The notes beneath the pieces were generated by a model that was given only the letters and a program-made list of their open reading frames with translations, ran no database searches and was not told the origin of the DNA. Made by a program: the position numbers and the translations under genes. Below, in pieces: positions 9,225-19,137 of a DNA stretch of 64,000 nucleotides. The DNA is taken from NCBI RefSeq assembly GCF_021026195.1, contig NZ_JAJNCT010000034.1:1-64000 (forward strand). The letters are read 5' to 3'. Source of the stretch: Comamonas koreensis. GTDB lineage: Bacteria > Pseudomonadota > Gammaproteobacteria > Burkholderiales > Burkholderiaceae_C. How positions within the stretch are numbered: the stretch's first letter is position 1; every line of letters begins with the position of its first letter.

Positions 9225-9730
9225 TTGCGGTTGTCTCCATCGGTGGTGATGGCTGGATCGCAGAGCCGCACTTGGCCCCCTGGCGATATCACCACCTGCA
9301 AGCAGCGTTGTGGGCCATTGGCCAGACATTGGGCAACATCGGCCGGCATGAACTTGACGGTGTTGGCCGCCGAGGCATTGCCCAGGCCATTGAAAGTCAC
9401 CTCGGTTGCGGAAGCGGTGACCGAGAGCATCGCAGCCGACTCCGGAGCCTTGGTCACAATAACTCCGCCTGCAGCGATGGACCAGCCCTGGTTGGCATTG
9501 GTCAGACTGATGGTCACATCGGTATTGCGGCGCACTGCCTCCGAACGTGCCTGTTGCGCGCCGTCGTAGTAGGCCTGTGCCGCAGCACGAATCTTGGTGT
9601 CCAACAGATAGACACGGATGCTGGGCATCACCATCAGCAGCAAAAATGCCAGAACGCCGATGGCGACCAGCAACTCCAGCAAGGTAAAGCCATGCTCGCG
9701 CCGCGAAGTCATCGCCAGAAAGTGCAGCAT
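9218..9730 (-). CDS. fimT: GspH/FimT family minor pseudopilin
   Basis: This is a 170-residue protein of the GspH/FimT family. From the ATG at 9730 the leader reads MLHFLAMTSRREHG|FTLLELLVAIGVLAFLL, a classic prepilin peptidase site with Glu+5. Family-typical features are the amphipathic AQAYYDGAQQARSEAVRRN helix and a C-terminal GQVRLCDP motif. The start codon overlaps the pilE stop codon (TGATG), so translation is probably coupled. FimT-like minor pilins can bind DNA during natural competence in some gammaproteobacteria; whether that holds here is unknown. Confidence 0.88.
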   Translation of the reverse strand: MLHFLAMTSRREHGFTLLELLVAIGVLAFLLLMVMPSIRVYLLDTKIRAAAQAYYDGAQQARSEAVRRNTDVTISLTNANQGWSIAAGGVIVTKAPESAAMLSVTASATEVTFNGLGNASAANTVKFMPADVAQCLANGPQRCLQVVISPGGQVRLCDPAITTDGDNRKC

Positions 9731-10158
9731 CAGCAGCTCCCATCCTTGCGTGCCGACCAGCAATTGCTGCCCGCCGTCCAACCTGCCGGTGTACTGGTCG
9801 TGGCACGCTGGCCCTGCTGATTCAGCGTAAACGCAAACCCGGACATACTGCCCTGACCTTCGGCAGTCACGGTATATGTGGTTTTACCCAATGTGCACTT
9901 ATATTTAAATCGAATGGTTTCGGCGGGAGCAGGAGCAAGGCCCCCGACGCCACAGGCGTTCTCATAAGTCCGGTTATCCTGAAAATACTGCTCCAGTTTT
10001 CCACCCATATCCGCCAGCGGCACCAAGCCATCCACAATTTGCCCGCGCTTGACATATTCCTGGTAATTTGGAAGCGCAATAGCTGAAAGGATGGCAATAA
10101 TCGCCACCACAATCATGACTTCGATCAACGTAAAACCCATTTGCACAGCGCTTAGCAC
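9730..10158 (-). CDS. pilE: Type IV pilin-like protein PilE
   Basis: This is a PilE/TfpW-type minor pilin and the first gene of the operon. The mature protein begins FTLIEVMIVVAIIAILSAIA with NYQEYVKRGQ following, and contains a C-terminal Cys pair (GSNCWSARKDGSC). The start is uncertain. A GTG at 10158, preceded by GGTGG, gives a short leader (MLSAVQMG); an ATG at 10254 in the same frame would give a 40-residue leader, unusually long for a prepilin. I prefer the shorter form. The gene order pilE-fimT-pilV-pilW-pilX-pilY1, all tightly spaced, matches a single transcript for the pilus-tip priming complex. Confidence 0.8.
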   Translation of the reverse strand: MLSAVQMGFTLIEVMIVVAIIAILSAIALPNYQEYVKRGQIVDGLVPLADMGGKLEQYFQDNRTYENACGVGGLAPAPAETIRFKYKCTLGKTTYTVTAEGQGSMSGFAFTLNQQGQRATTSTPAGWTAGSNCWSARKDGSC

Positions 10159-10254
10159 TTGGCCACCACGTTGGAGCGGTGCTTGTGCGAAACCCCACAG
10201 CCCGTTCGCATCCGCAGCGGAATAGCCAAGACGGCAAAGACTTTTTTGAACCAT

Positions 10255-11503
10255 GATCGAAAGGAACTTGTTATTAAATTAATAGTTAATGCGGCAATAG
10301 CGTTGTTCAACTTTTTGTGCATCAGCGCAGAAACCAATCCAACACGGCCTCGTCCATTACCAACCACTACGCAGTTGGGTTCATCTGCACCCTGAAACGC
10401 TTATCAGCACCTCCCGTGCTTTCATAAGGTGGGTCAGCACCGGCCCGCCGCATCCTCCTGCTTGGGCTCATCTCGTCTAATACCTCAGAGTTGCTGCCCA
10501 CTCCCCAGCCGGGCAGCTCCCCAAAACCCTGCGCGTATTCACTAAAAACTGCGCGGCAGACTAGACAAAATTAGGAATTATTTTTTCCTATTACTTCTTA
10601 TTTTCAATGAATGGAATCTGCAGGCGGAGTGTAACTTTGAGCCGTACAATCTGATCAGGCCAATTGTTAACATAGTTTTTCTCACTCGCTACGTATCGCC
10701 TATACCACTATTTCTATGAAAAAGACGAAGGTTTGACCTGGCGCAAAGCAGCACTTTGGCGCCCTCCTGGCAGTACAGTTTCTGAGTCCGAACCCAGCGA
10801 CTTGGATCGACGTAGTGACGATGCTGCGCCGCCCGGGCATCGCGCCGCTGCAGCTGTGGGGTTCGCCTTGCTCAACCAGACCTTTATTCCCTGGGGTGCG
10901 GCACGCCCGGTCTGCCTCGGCGCCTGCGCCTCCTGGGTCTGCAGACGGCACTGCTCGCGGCTTTCTACGTGCCCAGCCTTCTTCGTTAGCGAGGTGGGTG
11001 TGCGCCCCCACCAGGCAGAAGCTTCGCCAACGCGCCATTGCCCACCCACCCTGAGGCATGGTCACTGCATGGAAGGCTTGCTCTTTTTGAGACGATCGCG
11101 GAGATGCTGAATCCATCGGCATCGGGCATTGTGTAAGGCCTGGCCCCTGGCCTCTATACAGCCTTGGGATCCCGATGTCATGGCGCTCACGCCTGCGCTG
11201 GCAGGCGCGCTGGGGTCTTTGCCAATACTGAATACGCTGGCAACCGCCTGTTGGCCACTGGCGCGGCGGTGCATGCGCCCGGACGGGCGCTGGGCGTCTT
11301 CTCAGCGCTGCACATGTCGATGGCAGCCATGCTCAGCCAGGGGGCTTCGCAAGAGCGGCCTGCCTACCGGCTCCTGCTGGCGTTTGCGCTGACGGCATTC
11401 GCAATGGTGACCTGTTATCGCTGGCTCGGCACCTTGCACACACAGCACCAGCCCGGCACAACCGGGTCCGTGGCGCGTGTGATGGGCAACACCGCTGGCT
11501 AGG
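10255..11503. other. 1.25 kb region without a convincing gene
   Basis: The left part (10255-10700) is AT-rich and likely holds the pilin operon promoter. From about 10730 to 11120 open frames exist on both strands but none looks like a known protein; one short frame ending near 11130 reads FETIAEMLNPSASGIV and may be a gene end. From 11129 to 11502 two overlapping frames look hydrophobic: MALTPALAGALGSLPILNTL in one frame, then ALGVFSALHMSMAAMLSQ and YRLLLAFALTAFAMV in another. This could be a frameshifted leftover of the last helices of an MFS-type transporter. I call the region eroded, not coding. Confidence 0.4.
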
Positions 11504-11794
11504 CTAGCCCTGCGCCTGCCATTCGACAAATTCCAGTTTCTGGGATGCGCACAAGCGGTTCAGCGCCGCTACGCCCACTACAAAGTGCGCTTGCTTCTCA
11601 TGCGCGGCCAACGCCTGGCGGTCGGACCACACTTCAAAGAGATACACCAGCTCCTTGCCCACCGCAATGTCATAGCGCAGGCAGCCAGCCTCCTGCCTGC
11701 TGGCCTGCGCCAGAGTCGCAAGCGTCGAGACGACGTCTGGCAAACGGCCTGCATGAGGTTGCAGCGTGACGATCAAGTTCAGGGGTTCAGCCAT
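11504..11794 (-). CDS. Antibiotic biosynthesis monooxygenase (ABM) domain protein
   Basis: This is a 96-residue single-domain protein of the ABM dimeric ferredoxin-like fold, related to YgiN quinol monooxygenase. The pattern is typical: NLIVTLQPHAGR (first strand), LATLAQASRQEAGCLRYDIA (the E-GC-Y motif), LVYLFEVWSDRQALAAHEKQ and HFVVGVAAL. Members use no cofactor and oxidise quinols or related small aromatic or aldehyde compounds; the substrate here is unknown. Its stop lies about 45 bases downstream of glmS in the other direction of reading, so it may be transcribed from its own promoter between 11795 and 11838 or as a tail of glmS. Confidence 0.85.
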   Translation of the reverse strand: MAEPLNLIVTLQPHAGRLPDVVSTLATLAQASRQEAGCLRYDIAVGKELVYLFEVWSDRQALAAHEKQAHFVVGVAALNRLCASQKLEFVEWQAQG

Positions 11795-11838
11795 ACCTGG
11801 GCTCCTTGGGATGCAATGGGCAACGATGCCGGTACGTC

Positions 11839-13728
<1,890 letters not shown>

Positions 13729-13852
13729 AGCTTTCACTCCTTGATCAACAATGGCAGCAGTGTAGACAGGTCAGTGTTTTATTTTCTTTCTATTTTTTCT
13801 GAATTTTGAAATAATATTTCTCAATAAATATCTATTGAAATAAAATTTCAAA
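13729..13852. promoter_or_regulatory. AT-rich divergent promoter region glmS / lrp
   Basis: This 124-base interval between divergent glmS and the Lrp-family gene is markedly AT-rich (for example 13775-13850) in a high-GC setting. It must hold the promoters of both genes. Lrp/AsnC regulators often bind their own promoter, so autoregulation here is plausible, but I could not identify a defined operator. Confidence 0.5.
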
Positions 13853-14374
13853 ATGAATGATGATTTGAACGACTTCACACTGGATATCATCGACTTGCAG
13901 CTGCTCGACGCCTTGCAAAAGGATGCGTCGGTCAGCAACCAGGCGCTGGCGGACAAGGTACATGTCTCGCCACCCACCTGCCTGCGGCGCATCAAGCGGC
14001 TGCGCGAGATGGGCCTGATTGCCGCCGAGGTGGCCCTGCTTTCGCACGATGTGCTGGCCAAAGTGCAGGGCTTTGGCCTGTTCGCGCTGGTCGAAGTGAG
14101 CCTGGAACGCCAGGGCGCTGAAGCGCTGGACGCCTTTGAGGCCTTCGTGGTGCAGAACGAGCAAGTGCAGCAGTGCTGGCGGGTCAGCCCCGGGCCGGAT
14201 TTTGTGCTGGTGGTCTACGCGCACGACATGCCTGGCTACCTGGCACTGACGCAAAAGCTGTTCACTGCGCAGAGCAATGTGCGCAATGTAAAAACCTACT
14301 TTGCCACCAAGCGCAGCAAGTTCATCACCCGCATTCCCTTGCCCAAGGGACCGCATTTGTCGCACCACAGCTAA
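13853..14374 (+). CDS. Lrp/AsnC family transcriptional regulator
   Basis: This 173-residue protein has an N-terminal winged helix-turn-helix (LDIIDLQLLDALQKDASVSN, then QALADKVHVSPPTCLRRIKR, the recognition helix with SPPTCLRR) and a C-terminal RAM/AsnC ligand-binding domain (VQQCWRVSPGPDFVLVVYAHD, then the FTAQSNVRNVKTYFATKRSK end). Family members sense amino acids and form octamers. A 9-residue acidic N-terminal extension precedes the HTH. It is transcribed away from glmS. Its ligand and targets cannot be read from the sequence. Confidence 0.92.
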   Translation: MNDDLNDFTLDIIDLQLLDALQKDASVSNQALADKVHVSPPTCLRRIKRLREMGLIAAEVALLSHDVLAKVQGFGLFALVEVSLERQGAEALDAFEAFVVQNEQVQQCWRVSPGPDFVLVVYAHDMPGYLALTQKLFTAQSNVRNVKTYFATKRSKFITRIPLPKGPHLSHHS

Positions 14375-14702
14375 AGCCTTCTTACGCCTTGAAGCGTGGC
14401 TGGCAGTGCCAGCGACCTGTGGAGACCTGTGGAGACCTGTGAATACCCACTTGGTAAAACAGGCATTGCTTCACCGCCTTGCCTCAGGGCCTCACACATC
14501 TGCCATGGGTGGCAGCGATGTGCATGACCACTCTGGGCAAACCGCTGTGGACGAAAACATTCACCATATGCCATACGCCCGAAGGCGCTTGCCTCGGCAC
14601 GGGTCCGGCCCCATACTTGCGCTACGAGTATCAATCAGTAACAGCATGGAGCATTGTCTGCCAGAGCTGTAAGAGTTACTCATCGGGTAAGAGAGGCTAT
14701 TC
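14375..14702. other. Intergenic region with a short tandem repeat
   Basis: No gene is apparent in this 328-base gap. It holds a small inverted repeat, GCTGGCA/TGCCAGC at 14399-14413, just after the lrp-like gene, followed immediately by three 10-base units (see the repeat entry). The purine-rich GTAAGAGAGG just before 14703 may serve as the ribosome-binding site of the diguanylate cyclase-like gene. Confidence 0.4.
14414..14443. repeat. Three tandem 10-bp units
   Basis: GACCTGTGGA is present twice in succession and a third time as GACCTGTGAA. The period of 10 bp is close to one helical turn. Confidence 0.85.
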
Positions 14703-15806
14703 ATGGTGCATATGAAATTAGACAGCACCCAGCAGCGCAGTGACTGGGGCCGCATTGTCTTCCTGGCATCCTGTGCACTGGCTGCTGCAAGCGCCTTGTG
14801 GCAGCGCAACGCACCTTGGCCGGTGTGGCTGGCTATCGTGCTGCCATTGGTGGCCTGGCCACTGCTGGCCCGCTGGCGCACCCGCCGCACAGGCGGCTCC
14901 GACATCAACGATGTGGTCTTGTCCTTTGTCGACGGCATGGTGATCGGCGTCTGGGTCGCGCTGGTGCACTTCCACCTGCTCACCAGCGCCCTCATGCTGA
15001 TGCTGCTGATCCATTGCACCTATGCGATGCAAAGCCTGCGCCATGCGATGCTGGCCGTCGTCGGCACCTTTGCAGGCCTGGCCGTCACCGGCCTGCTCAC
15101 CTCGTTCAGCGTGCAGCACCACACCAGCACCTTCACCATCGTCGGCAGCCTGCTGGCCGTCGCCGTCTACCTGGCGATGCAAGGCATTGCCACCGGCCAC
15201 CTGCTGCGCAGCCTGGCGCACAAAGAGCAGATGCTGATGGTGATGCGCCGCGTCGATGCGATGACCGGCTTTTTTGGCCGCATGTACTGGCAGGATCTGG
15301 CGACCCGTTTGTTCGCCTATGCCAAGCAAAAAGACATTCCCGCTTTCCTGATCGTTGTGGATGTGGATAACTTCCGCGAGCTCAACAGCCGCCATGGCGA
15401 AACCGCTGGCGACGAGGTCATCATCGCGGTGGCCAACACCTTGCGCACCTGCGTGCGCCCGGGCGATGCCACCTGCCGCTTTGGTGGTGATTCCTTTGCC
15501 GTGCTGCTGTCCGGCGTGAACCTGGACATCGCCAACCAGATTGCCGACCGCATCCACAGCCAGGCCCTCAACCGCCGCCTGCGCGATTGGCCCGATGTGC
15601 AGATCAGCGTCAGCATCGGCATTGCCAGCCTGGCCAAGTACCACCAGTCGGTAGATGACTGGATCCACCAGGCCGAGGCCGCACTGGAGCAGGCGCGCGG
15701 CGCACCCCGCAGCTACGGCAGCTATGCCGAGCTGGAACCCATCTCCGCCGCCCACCTGGCAGAACTGGCCAGCATGCCTGGCCCCGGAGCCCCCGCAGGC
15801 GCCTGA
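14703..15806 (+). CDS. Membrane GGDEF-domain protein with degenerate GGDSF site
   Basis: This 367-residue protein has about five predicted membrane segments (residues ~18-175) that resemble the MASE2 sensor of AdrA-like cyclases (LSFVDGMVIGVWVALVHFHL), then a GGDEF domain at about 185-345. The usual signature is altered: FGGDSFAVLL replaces GG(D/E)EF, changing the metal-coordinating Glu to Ser. The upstream phosphate/guanine-binding region VDVDNFRELNSRHGETAGDE is also atypical (HGE instead of the usual GH). I infer that cyclic di-GMP synthesis may be weak or lost and the domain may act as a GTP or c-di-GMP sensor. The protein stands alone, convergent with glmU. Whether it affects the nearby pilus genes is unknown. 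Confidence 0.85.
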   Translation: MVHMKLDSTQQRSDWGRIVFLASCALAAASALWQRNAPWPVWLAIVLPLVAWPLLARWRTRRTGGSDINDVVLSFVDGMVIGVWVALVHFHLLTSALMLMLLIHCTYAMQSLRHAMLAVVGTFAGLAVTGLLTSFSVQHHTSTFTIVGSLLAVAVYLAMQGIATGHLLRSLAHKEQMLMVMRRVDAMTGFFGRMYWQDLATRLFAYAKQKDIPAFLIVVDVDNFRELNSRHGETAGDEVIIAVANTLRTCVRPGDATCRFGGDSFAVLLSGVNLDIANQIADRIHSQALNRRLRDWPDVQISVSIGIASLAKYHQSVDDWIHQAEAALEQARGAPRSYGSYAELEPISAAHLAELASMPGPGAPAGA

Positions 15807-15894
15807 CCACAGCCTTCATCCCTCAGGCGCCGGGGGTGGTGGCTCTTCTGCCGACGCCAGCCGCCTGTGCCTATACACCCAGGCGCTCTGTGGC

Positions 15895-17313
15895 TCAAGA
15901 CTTCTTCTGCGGCCGGTCCCAGTTGGCAATGCTGACCTGCTTGCCGCGCGCCACGCTCAAGGCGCCCGGCGGCGTGCTCTTGGTGATGGTGGAGCCGCCG
16001 CCCACGGTGCCGCCAGCACCAATGGTCACCGGGGCCACCAGCACGCAGTTGCTGCCCACATGCACATCGGCTTCGATGACGGTGCGGTGTTTGTTGGCAC
16101 CGTCATAGTTGGCGGTGATGCTGCCCGCGCCGTAGTTGACCCGTTCGCCCAGCTCGGCATCGCCCAGGTAGGCCAGGTGGTTGGCCTTGGCGCCATCGGC
16201 CAGGCGCGAGTTCTTGACCTCGACAAAATTGCCGATGTGCACCTGCTTGCCCAGCTGGGCACCGGGGCGCAGGCGGGCAAAGGGCCCGACCAGCGCGCCC
16301 TCGCCCACCTGGGCGCCAGCTGCTTCACCATCGATATGGGTAAACGGGTGGATGACCGCATCGGCCGCGATCTCGGCATTGCTGATGTGGCAGTAGGCGC
16401 CAATGCGCGCGCCATCGCCAATGCGCACCTGGCCGCCAAAGATGCAGCCCACATCGATCTCCACATCCTGGCCGCAAAGCAGCTGCGCCTTGCCGCCACG
16501 CGCATCGTCGCGCAGGTCAAAACGGGCCGGGTCGGCCATGCGCACACCCAGGGCCATCAGCGCCTGGGCCTGGCGCATCTGGTGGGCACGCTCGAGCTCG
16601 GCCAGTTGCTGGGGGCTGTTGATGCCGGCCACCTGCAGCACATCGGCGATGCAATGGCCTTCGACGGCCACGCCATCGGCAACGGCCATCGCCACAATGT
16701 CGGTCAGGTAGTACTCGCCCTGGGCGTTGTTGTTGTTCAGCCGGGCCAGCCAGGGCTTGAGCCGGCGTACCGGCACGGCCATGATGCCGCTGTAGATCTC
16801 GGTGATCGCACGCTCCTGCGCATTCGCATCCTTTTGCTCGACGATGCGCTGCACCGTGCCTTCGGCGTTGCGCACGATGCGACCGTAGCCTGTGGGGTCG
16901 GGCATGTTGACGGTGAGCAGGGCCACGCGGTCGCTGCCTGCCGCACCGAGCAGGCCTTGCAAGGTGTCTGCCTGCGTCAGCGGCACATCACCGGACAGCA
17001 CAATCGCCATCCCATCGTCGGCCAGCAGCGGCACCGCCTGCTGCACGGCGTGGCCCGTGCCCAGCTGCGGCTCCTGGCGCGCAAAGGCCAACTGCGTGCT
17101 GCCCGCGCTGCTCTGGCCGATCGCCGCCTCCACCTGCTCGGCGCCGTGGCCGGTGATCACCACCGCCGAGCGTGCCTGCAGCTGTGCAGCGGTATCGAGC
17201 ACATGCTGCAGCAACGCACGCCCGGCCAGCTTCTGCAGAACCTTGGGGTGGCGGCTTTTCATGCGCGTGCCCTTGCCAGCGGCCATGATGATGATGTCGA
17301 GTGGAGCGGTCAT
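15895..17313 (-). CDS. glmU: Bifunctional UDP-GlcNAc pyrophosphorylase / GlcN-1-P acetyltransferase
   Basis: GlmU, 472 residues, performs the last two steps to UDP-N-acetylglucosamine. The N-terminal uridylyltransferase domain begins with the nucleotide-binding loop IIMAAGKGTRMKSRHPKVLQ and carries the expected QLGTGHAVQQA and LSGDVPLT motifs. The C-terminal left-handed beta-helix acetyltransferase domain is seen in repeats such as VGPFARLRPGAQLGKQVHIG and in the catalytic-site GAGSITANYDGANKHRT segment. Length matches the family (about 455-470). It is convergent with the GGDEF-protein gene and downstream of the DUF2917 gene, from which a terminator separates it. Confidence 0.98.
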   Translation of the reverse strand: MTAPLDIIIMAAGKGTRMKSRHPKVLQKLAGRALLQHVLDTAAQLQARSAVVITGHGAEQVEAAIGQSSAGSTQLAFARQEPQLGTGHAVQQAVPLLADDGMAIVLSGDVPLTQADTLQGLLGAAGSDRVALLTVNMPDPTGYGRIVRNAEGTVQRIVEQKDANAQERAITEIYSGIMAVPVRRLKPWLARLNNNNAQGEYYLTDIVAMAVADGVAVEGHCIADVLQVAGINSPQQLAELERAHQMRQAQALMALGVRMADPARFDLRDDARGGKAQLLCGQDVEIDVGCIFGGQVRIGDGARIGAYCHISNAEIAADAVIHPFTHIDGEAAGAQVGEGALVGPFARLRPGAQLGKQVHIGNFVEVKNSRLADGAKANHLAYLGDAELGERVNYGAGSITANYDGANKHRTVIEADVHVGSNCVLVAPVTIGAGGTVGGGSTITKSTPPGALSVARGKQVSIANWDRPQKKS

Positions 17314-17419
17314 GGTGGATCAGCGAAGCGGCGCCGGGCACCGCCTCTAAAAGACAAAACCATGTGATTATCGCGCGCTCTCCGGCCCAGGACCCGTTGG
17401 GGCGCAAGCGGCTTCGGGC

Positions 17420-17451
17420 AAAAAAACAGCCTGCACGGGGCAGGCTGTTGT
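17420..17451 (-). terminator. Intrinsic terminator after the DUF2917 gene
   Basis: On the minus strand AACAGCCTGC and GCAGGCTGTT (17425-17434 / 17440-17449) form a 10-bp stem followed by a run of seven T. It lies 18 bases beyond the DUF2917 stop and upstream of glmU. Confidence 0.88.
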
Positions 17452-17468
17452 TGGAGAAGGCGCAGCGT

Positions 17469-17891
17469 TTAGATGTTGTAGAGCATGCTGCCGTCGGTCT
17501 TACCCCATTGGAAGCGGGTGAACCAGCGTGCGGGCTGCTCGTCCAGGTTGGGCTGGCCGCCCTGGTTCTTGGGGAAGTGGTAGACCAGCGGATCCTGGCG
17601 CTTGCTCTCGATGACCACCGATTGGCCGGCCTTGAGCACCACGGTGTGGCCGGCATGCAGAACCAGGTCACCCGCTTGCAGGCTGGCTTCGTTGCTCAGC
17701 CCCAGGCCCAGGGTGATCCAGGCGGTGCCTTCGGAGATGCGCAGCACGACATCGCGCTGGGGCACAAAGCTGACGGCCTTGCCGGTGGGCAGAATGCGCA
17801 TCTCGGCAGCGGCCGACGCAGCGCGGCTGGCACGCGCAGGGCGCGCAGCGATGGAGCCAGCAGACAGAACATGAGATGCAGACATTGCCAT
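17469..17891 (-). CDS. DUF2917 domain protein
   Basis: This 140-residue protein belongs to the DUF2917 family, of unknown function. The domain spans about residues 35-105 (AVSFVPQRDVVLRISEGTAW, LQAGDLVLHAGHTVVLKAGQ), a predicted small beta-barrel. The start at 17891 (MAMSASHVLSAGS) is supported by GAAGGA a few bases upstream; a GTG at 17906 is an in-frame alternative. DUF2917 genes are commonly divergent from LysR regulators of the GcvA type in Burkholderiales, as seen here. Confidence 0.82.
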   Translation of the reverse strand: MAMSASHVLSAGSIAARPARASRAASAAAEMRILPTGKAVSFVPQRDVVLRISEGTAWITLGLGLSNEASLQAGDLVLHAGHTVVLKAGQSVVIESKRQDPLVYHFPKNQGGQPNLDEQPARWFTRFQWGKTDGSMLYNI

Positions 17892-17928
17892 GGTGATTTC
17901 CTTCACAGGGCCCTGGTGTCCATGCGAC

Positions 17929-18034
17929 CCTAGGGTTTACCCGATATGCGTATCTTGCGCCTGGGCAGCGCCTGCGTCCAATGAATAAAAGAGGGCCGAT
18001 CGATGCAGCAACGGCATTAATGGTTTACCCTAGG
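17929..18034. promoter_or_regulatory. Inverted pair of 13-bp sites in the DUF2917/lysR promoter region
   Basis: CCTAGGGTTTACC at 17929-17941 and GGTTTACCCTAGG at 18022-18034 face each other about 80 bases apart; reverse-complementing the second gives CCTAGGGTAAACC, 11 of 13 matching. Each half contains the palindrome CCTAGG. They lie between divergent promoters and are candidate operators for the adjacent LysR regulator. Confidence 0.5.
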
Positions 18035-18162
18035 TTTTAGGCTTTCTGCAGCCCCGGGGCCACGCCAAGCCAGCGGCAGCTATCGAAGCAGGAGCATGAT
18101 GCCAACCTGCCCCGGGGATACACCCTGGTGCAGTGTGTACTTCTTGCTACAGTGCCTCCACC

Positions 18163-19137
18163 ATGCCAGACCTGCCTCTGCCGCCTTCCCTGCTCCGCAC
18201 CCGGCCCATCGCCGTGGGCCATCTGCGCGCCTTTCTGGCGGTGGCCCGCTACCTGAACTTTCGCGCCGCTGCCGAGGAGTTGGCGCTGACCCAGTCGGCC
18301 GTCAGCCGCCAGATCCAGGCGCTGGAAGACGAGGTCGGCATTGCACTGTTTCTGCGCCATACCCGCGCGGTCGAGCTGACCAGTGCGGGCGCCCAGCTGC
18401 AGCGCGCAGTCTCGCCAGCTATTGAGCGCATAGACTCGGCCGTGCGCCTGATCCGCCAGACCAGCGGCCGCAAGAGCGTGGCCATCACCACCTGGGCCAG
18501 CTTTGCGTCGATGTGGCTGATCCCGCGCATGGAGGCCTTCCAGCGCGACAACCCCGAGATCGACATCCGAATCGATGCCACAGACAACGTGCTCGACCTG
18601 GAAACCTCGGATGTGGACCTGGCGCTGCGTTACAGCCTGCCCCAGCACGCCACCGCCAACGCGCAGCGCCTGTTTGGCGAGCAACTGGCCGTCGTCGCCA
18701 GCCCCTGGCTGCTGCAAAGCCACCCGCGCATCAGCCAGCCCGCCGATGTGGCCCGCCATACCCTCATTGAGGCAGGCGACGCCCACCGCCTGCAGCACCT
18801 GGACTGGCTAACCTGGGAGCGCTGGCTGGAGCTGCATGGCTGCGGCAATCTGCAACCCAAACGCTGGCTCTACCTCAACTACGCGCACCAGATCGCGCAG
18901 GCCGCCCTGACCGGCCAGGGCCTGGCACTGGCACGCATGCCGCTGGTGGCCGATGCACTGGCCAATGGCGACCTGGTCGAGGTACTGCCCGAGTTCCGCA
19001 TGGATTCCCCCCTCGCCTACTGGCTGATCATTGGCCCGCGCAGCCAGCAACGCCCCGAAGTCACCGCCTTTTGCGCCTGGCTGCAATTGCAGGCCGCCGC
19101 TACGCGCACGGCGATTGGAGACCGACCAGAGCCATGA
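18163..19137 (+). CDS. LysR family transcriptional regulator (GcvA-like)
   Basis: This protein of about 324 residues begins MPDLPLPPSL. The winged HTH is at about residues 20-80 (HLRAFLAVARYLNFRAAAEE, LTQSAVSRQIQALEDEVG, LFLRHTRAVELTSAGAQL). The effector-binding domain has the GcvA-like sequence features FASMWLIPRMEAFQRDNPEI, DVDLALRYS and QGLALARMPLVADAL. An in-frame ATG at 18133 is possible but gives an unusual Cys-rich extension. It is divergent from the DUF2917 gene, which it most likely controls, and overlaps the next gene by four bases (ATGA). The ligand is unknown. Confidence 0.88.
   Translation: MPDLPLPPSLLRTRPIAVGHLRAFLAVARYLNFRAAAEELALTQSAVSRQIQALEDEVGIALFLRHTRAVELTSAGAQLQRAVSPAIERIDSAVRLIRQTSGRKSVAITTWASFASMWLIPRMEAFQRDNPEIDIRIDATDNVLDLETSDVDLALRYSLPQHATANAQRLFGEQLAVVASPWLLQSHPRISQPADVARHTLIEAGDAHRLQHLDWLTWERWLELHGCGNLQPKRWLYLNYAHQIAQAALTGQGLALARMPLVADALANGDLVEVLPEFRMDSPLAYWLIIGPRSQQRPEVTAFCAWLQLQAAATRTAIGDRPEP

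Noticed and set aside
9225-9806. Minus-strand frame extending PilV upstream by nearly 200 residues
   Set aside because: It is fimT read in another frame; the PilV leader begins at 9224.
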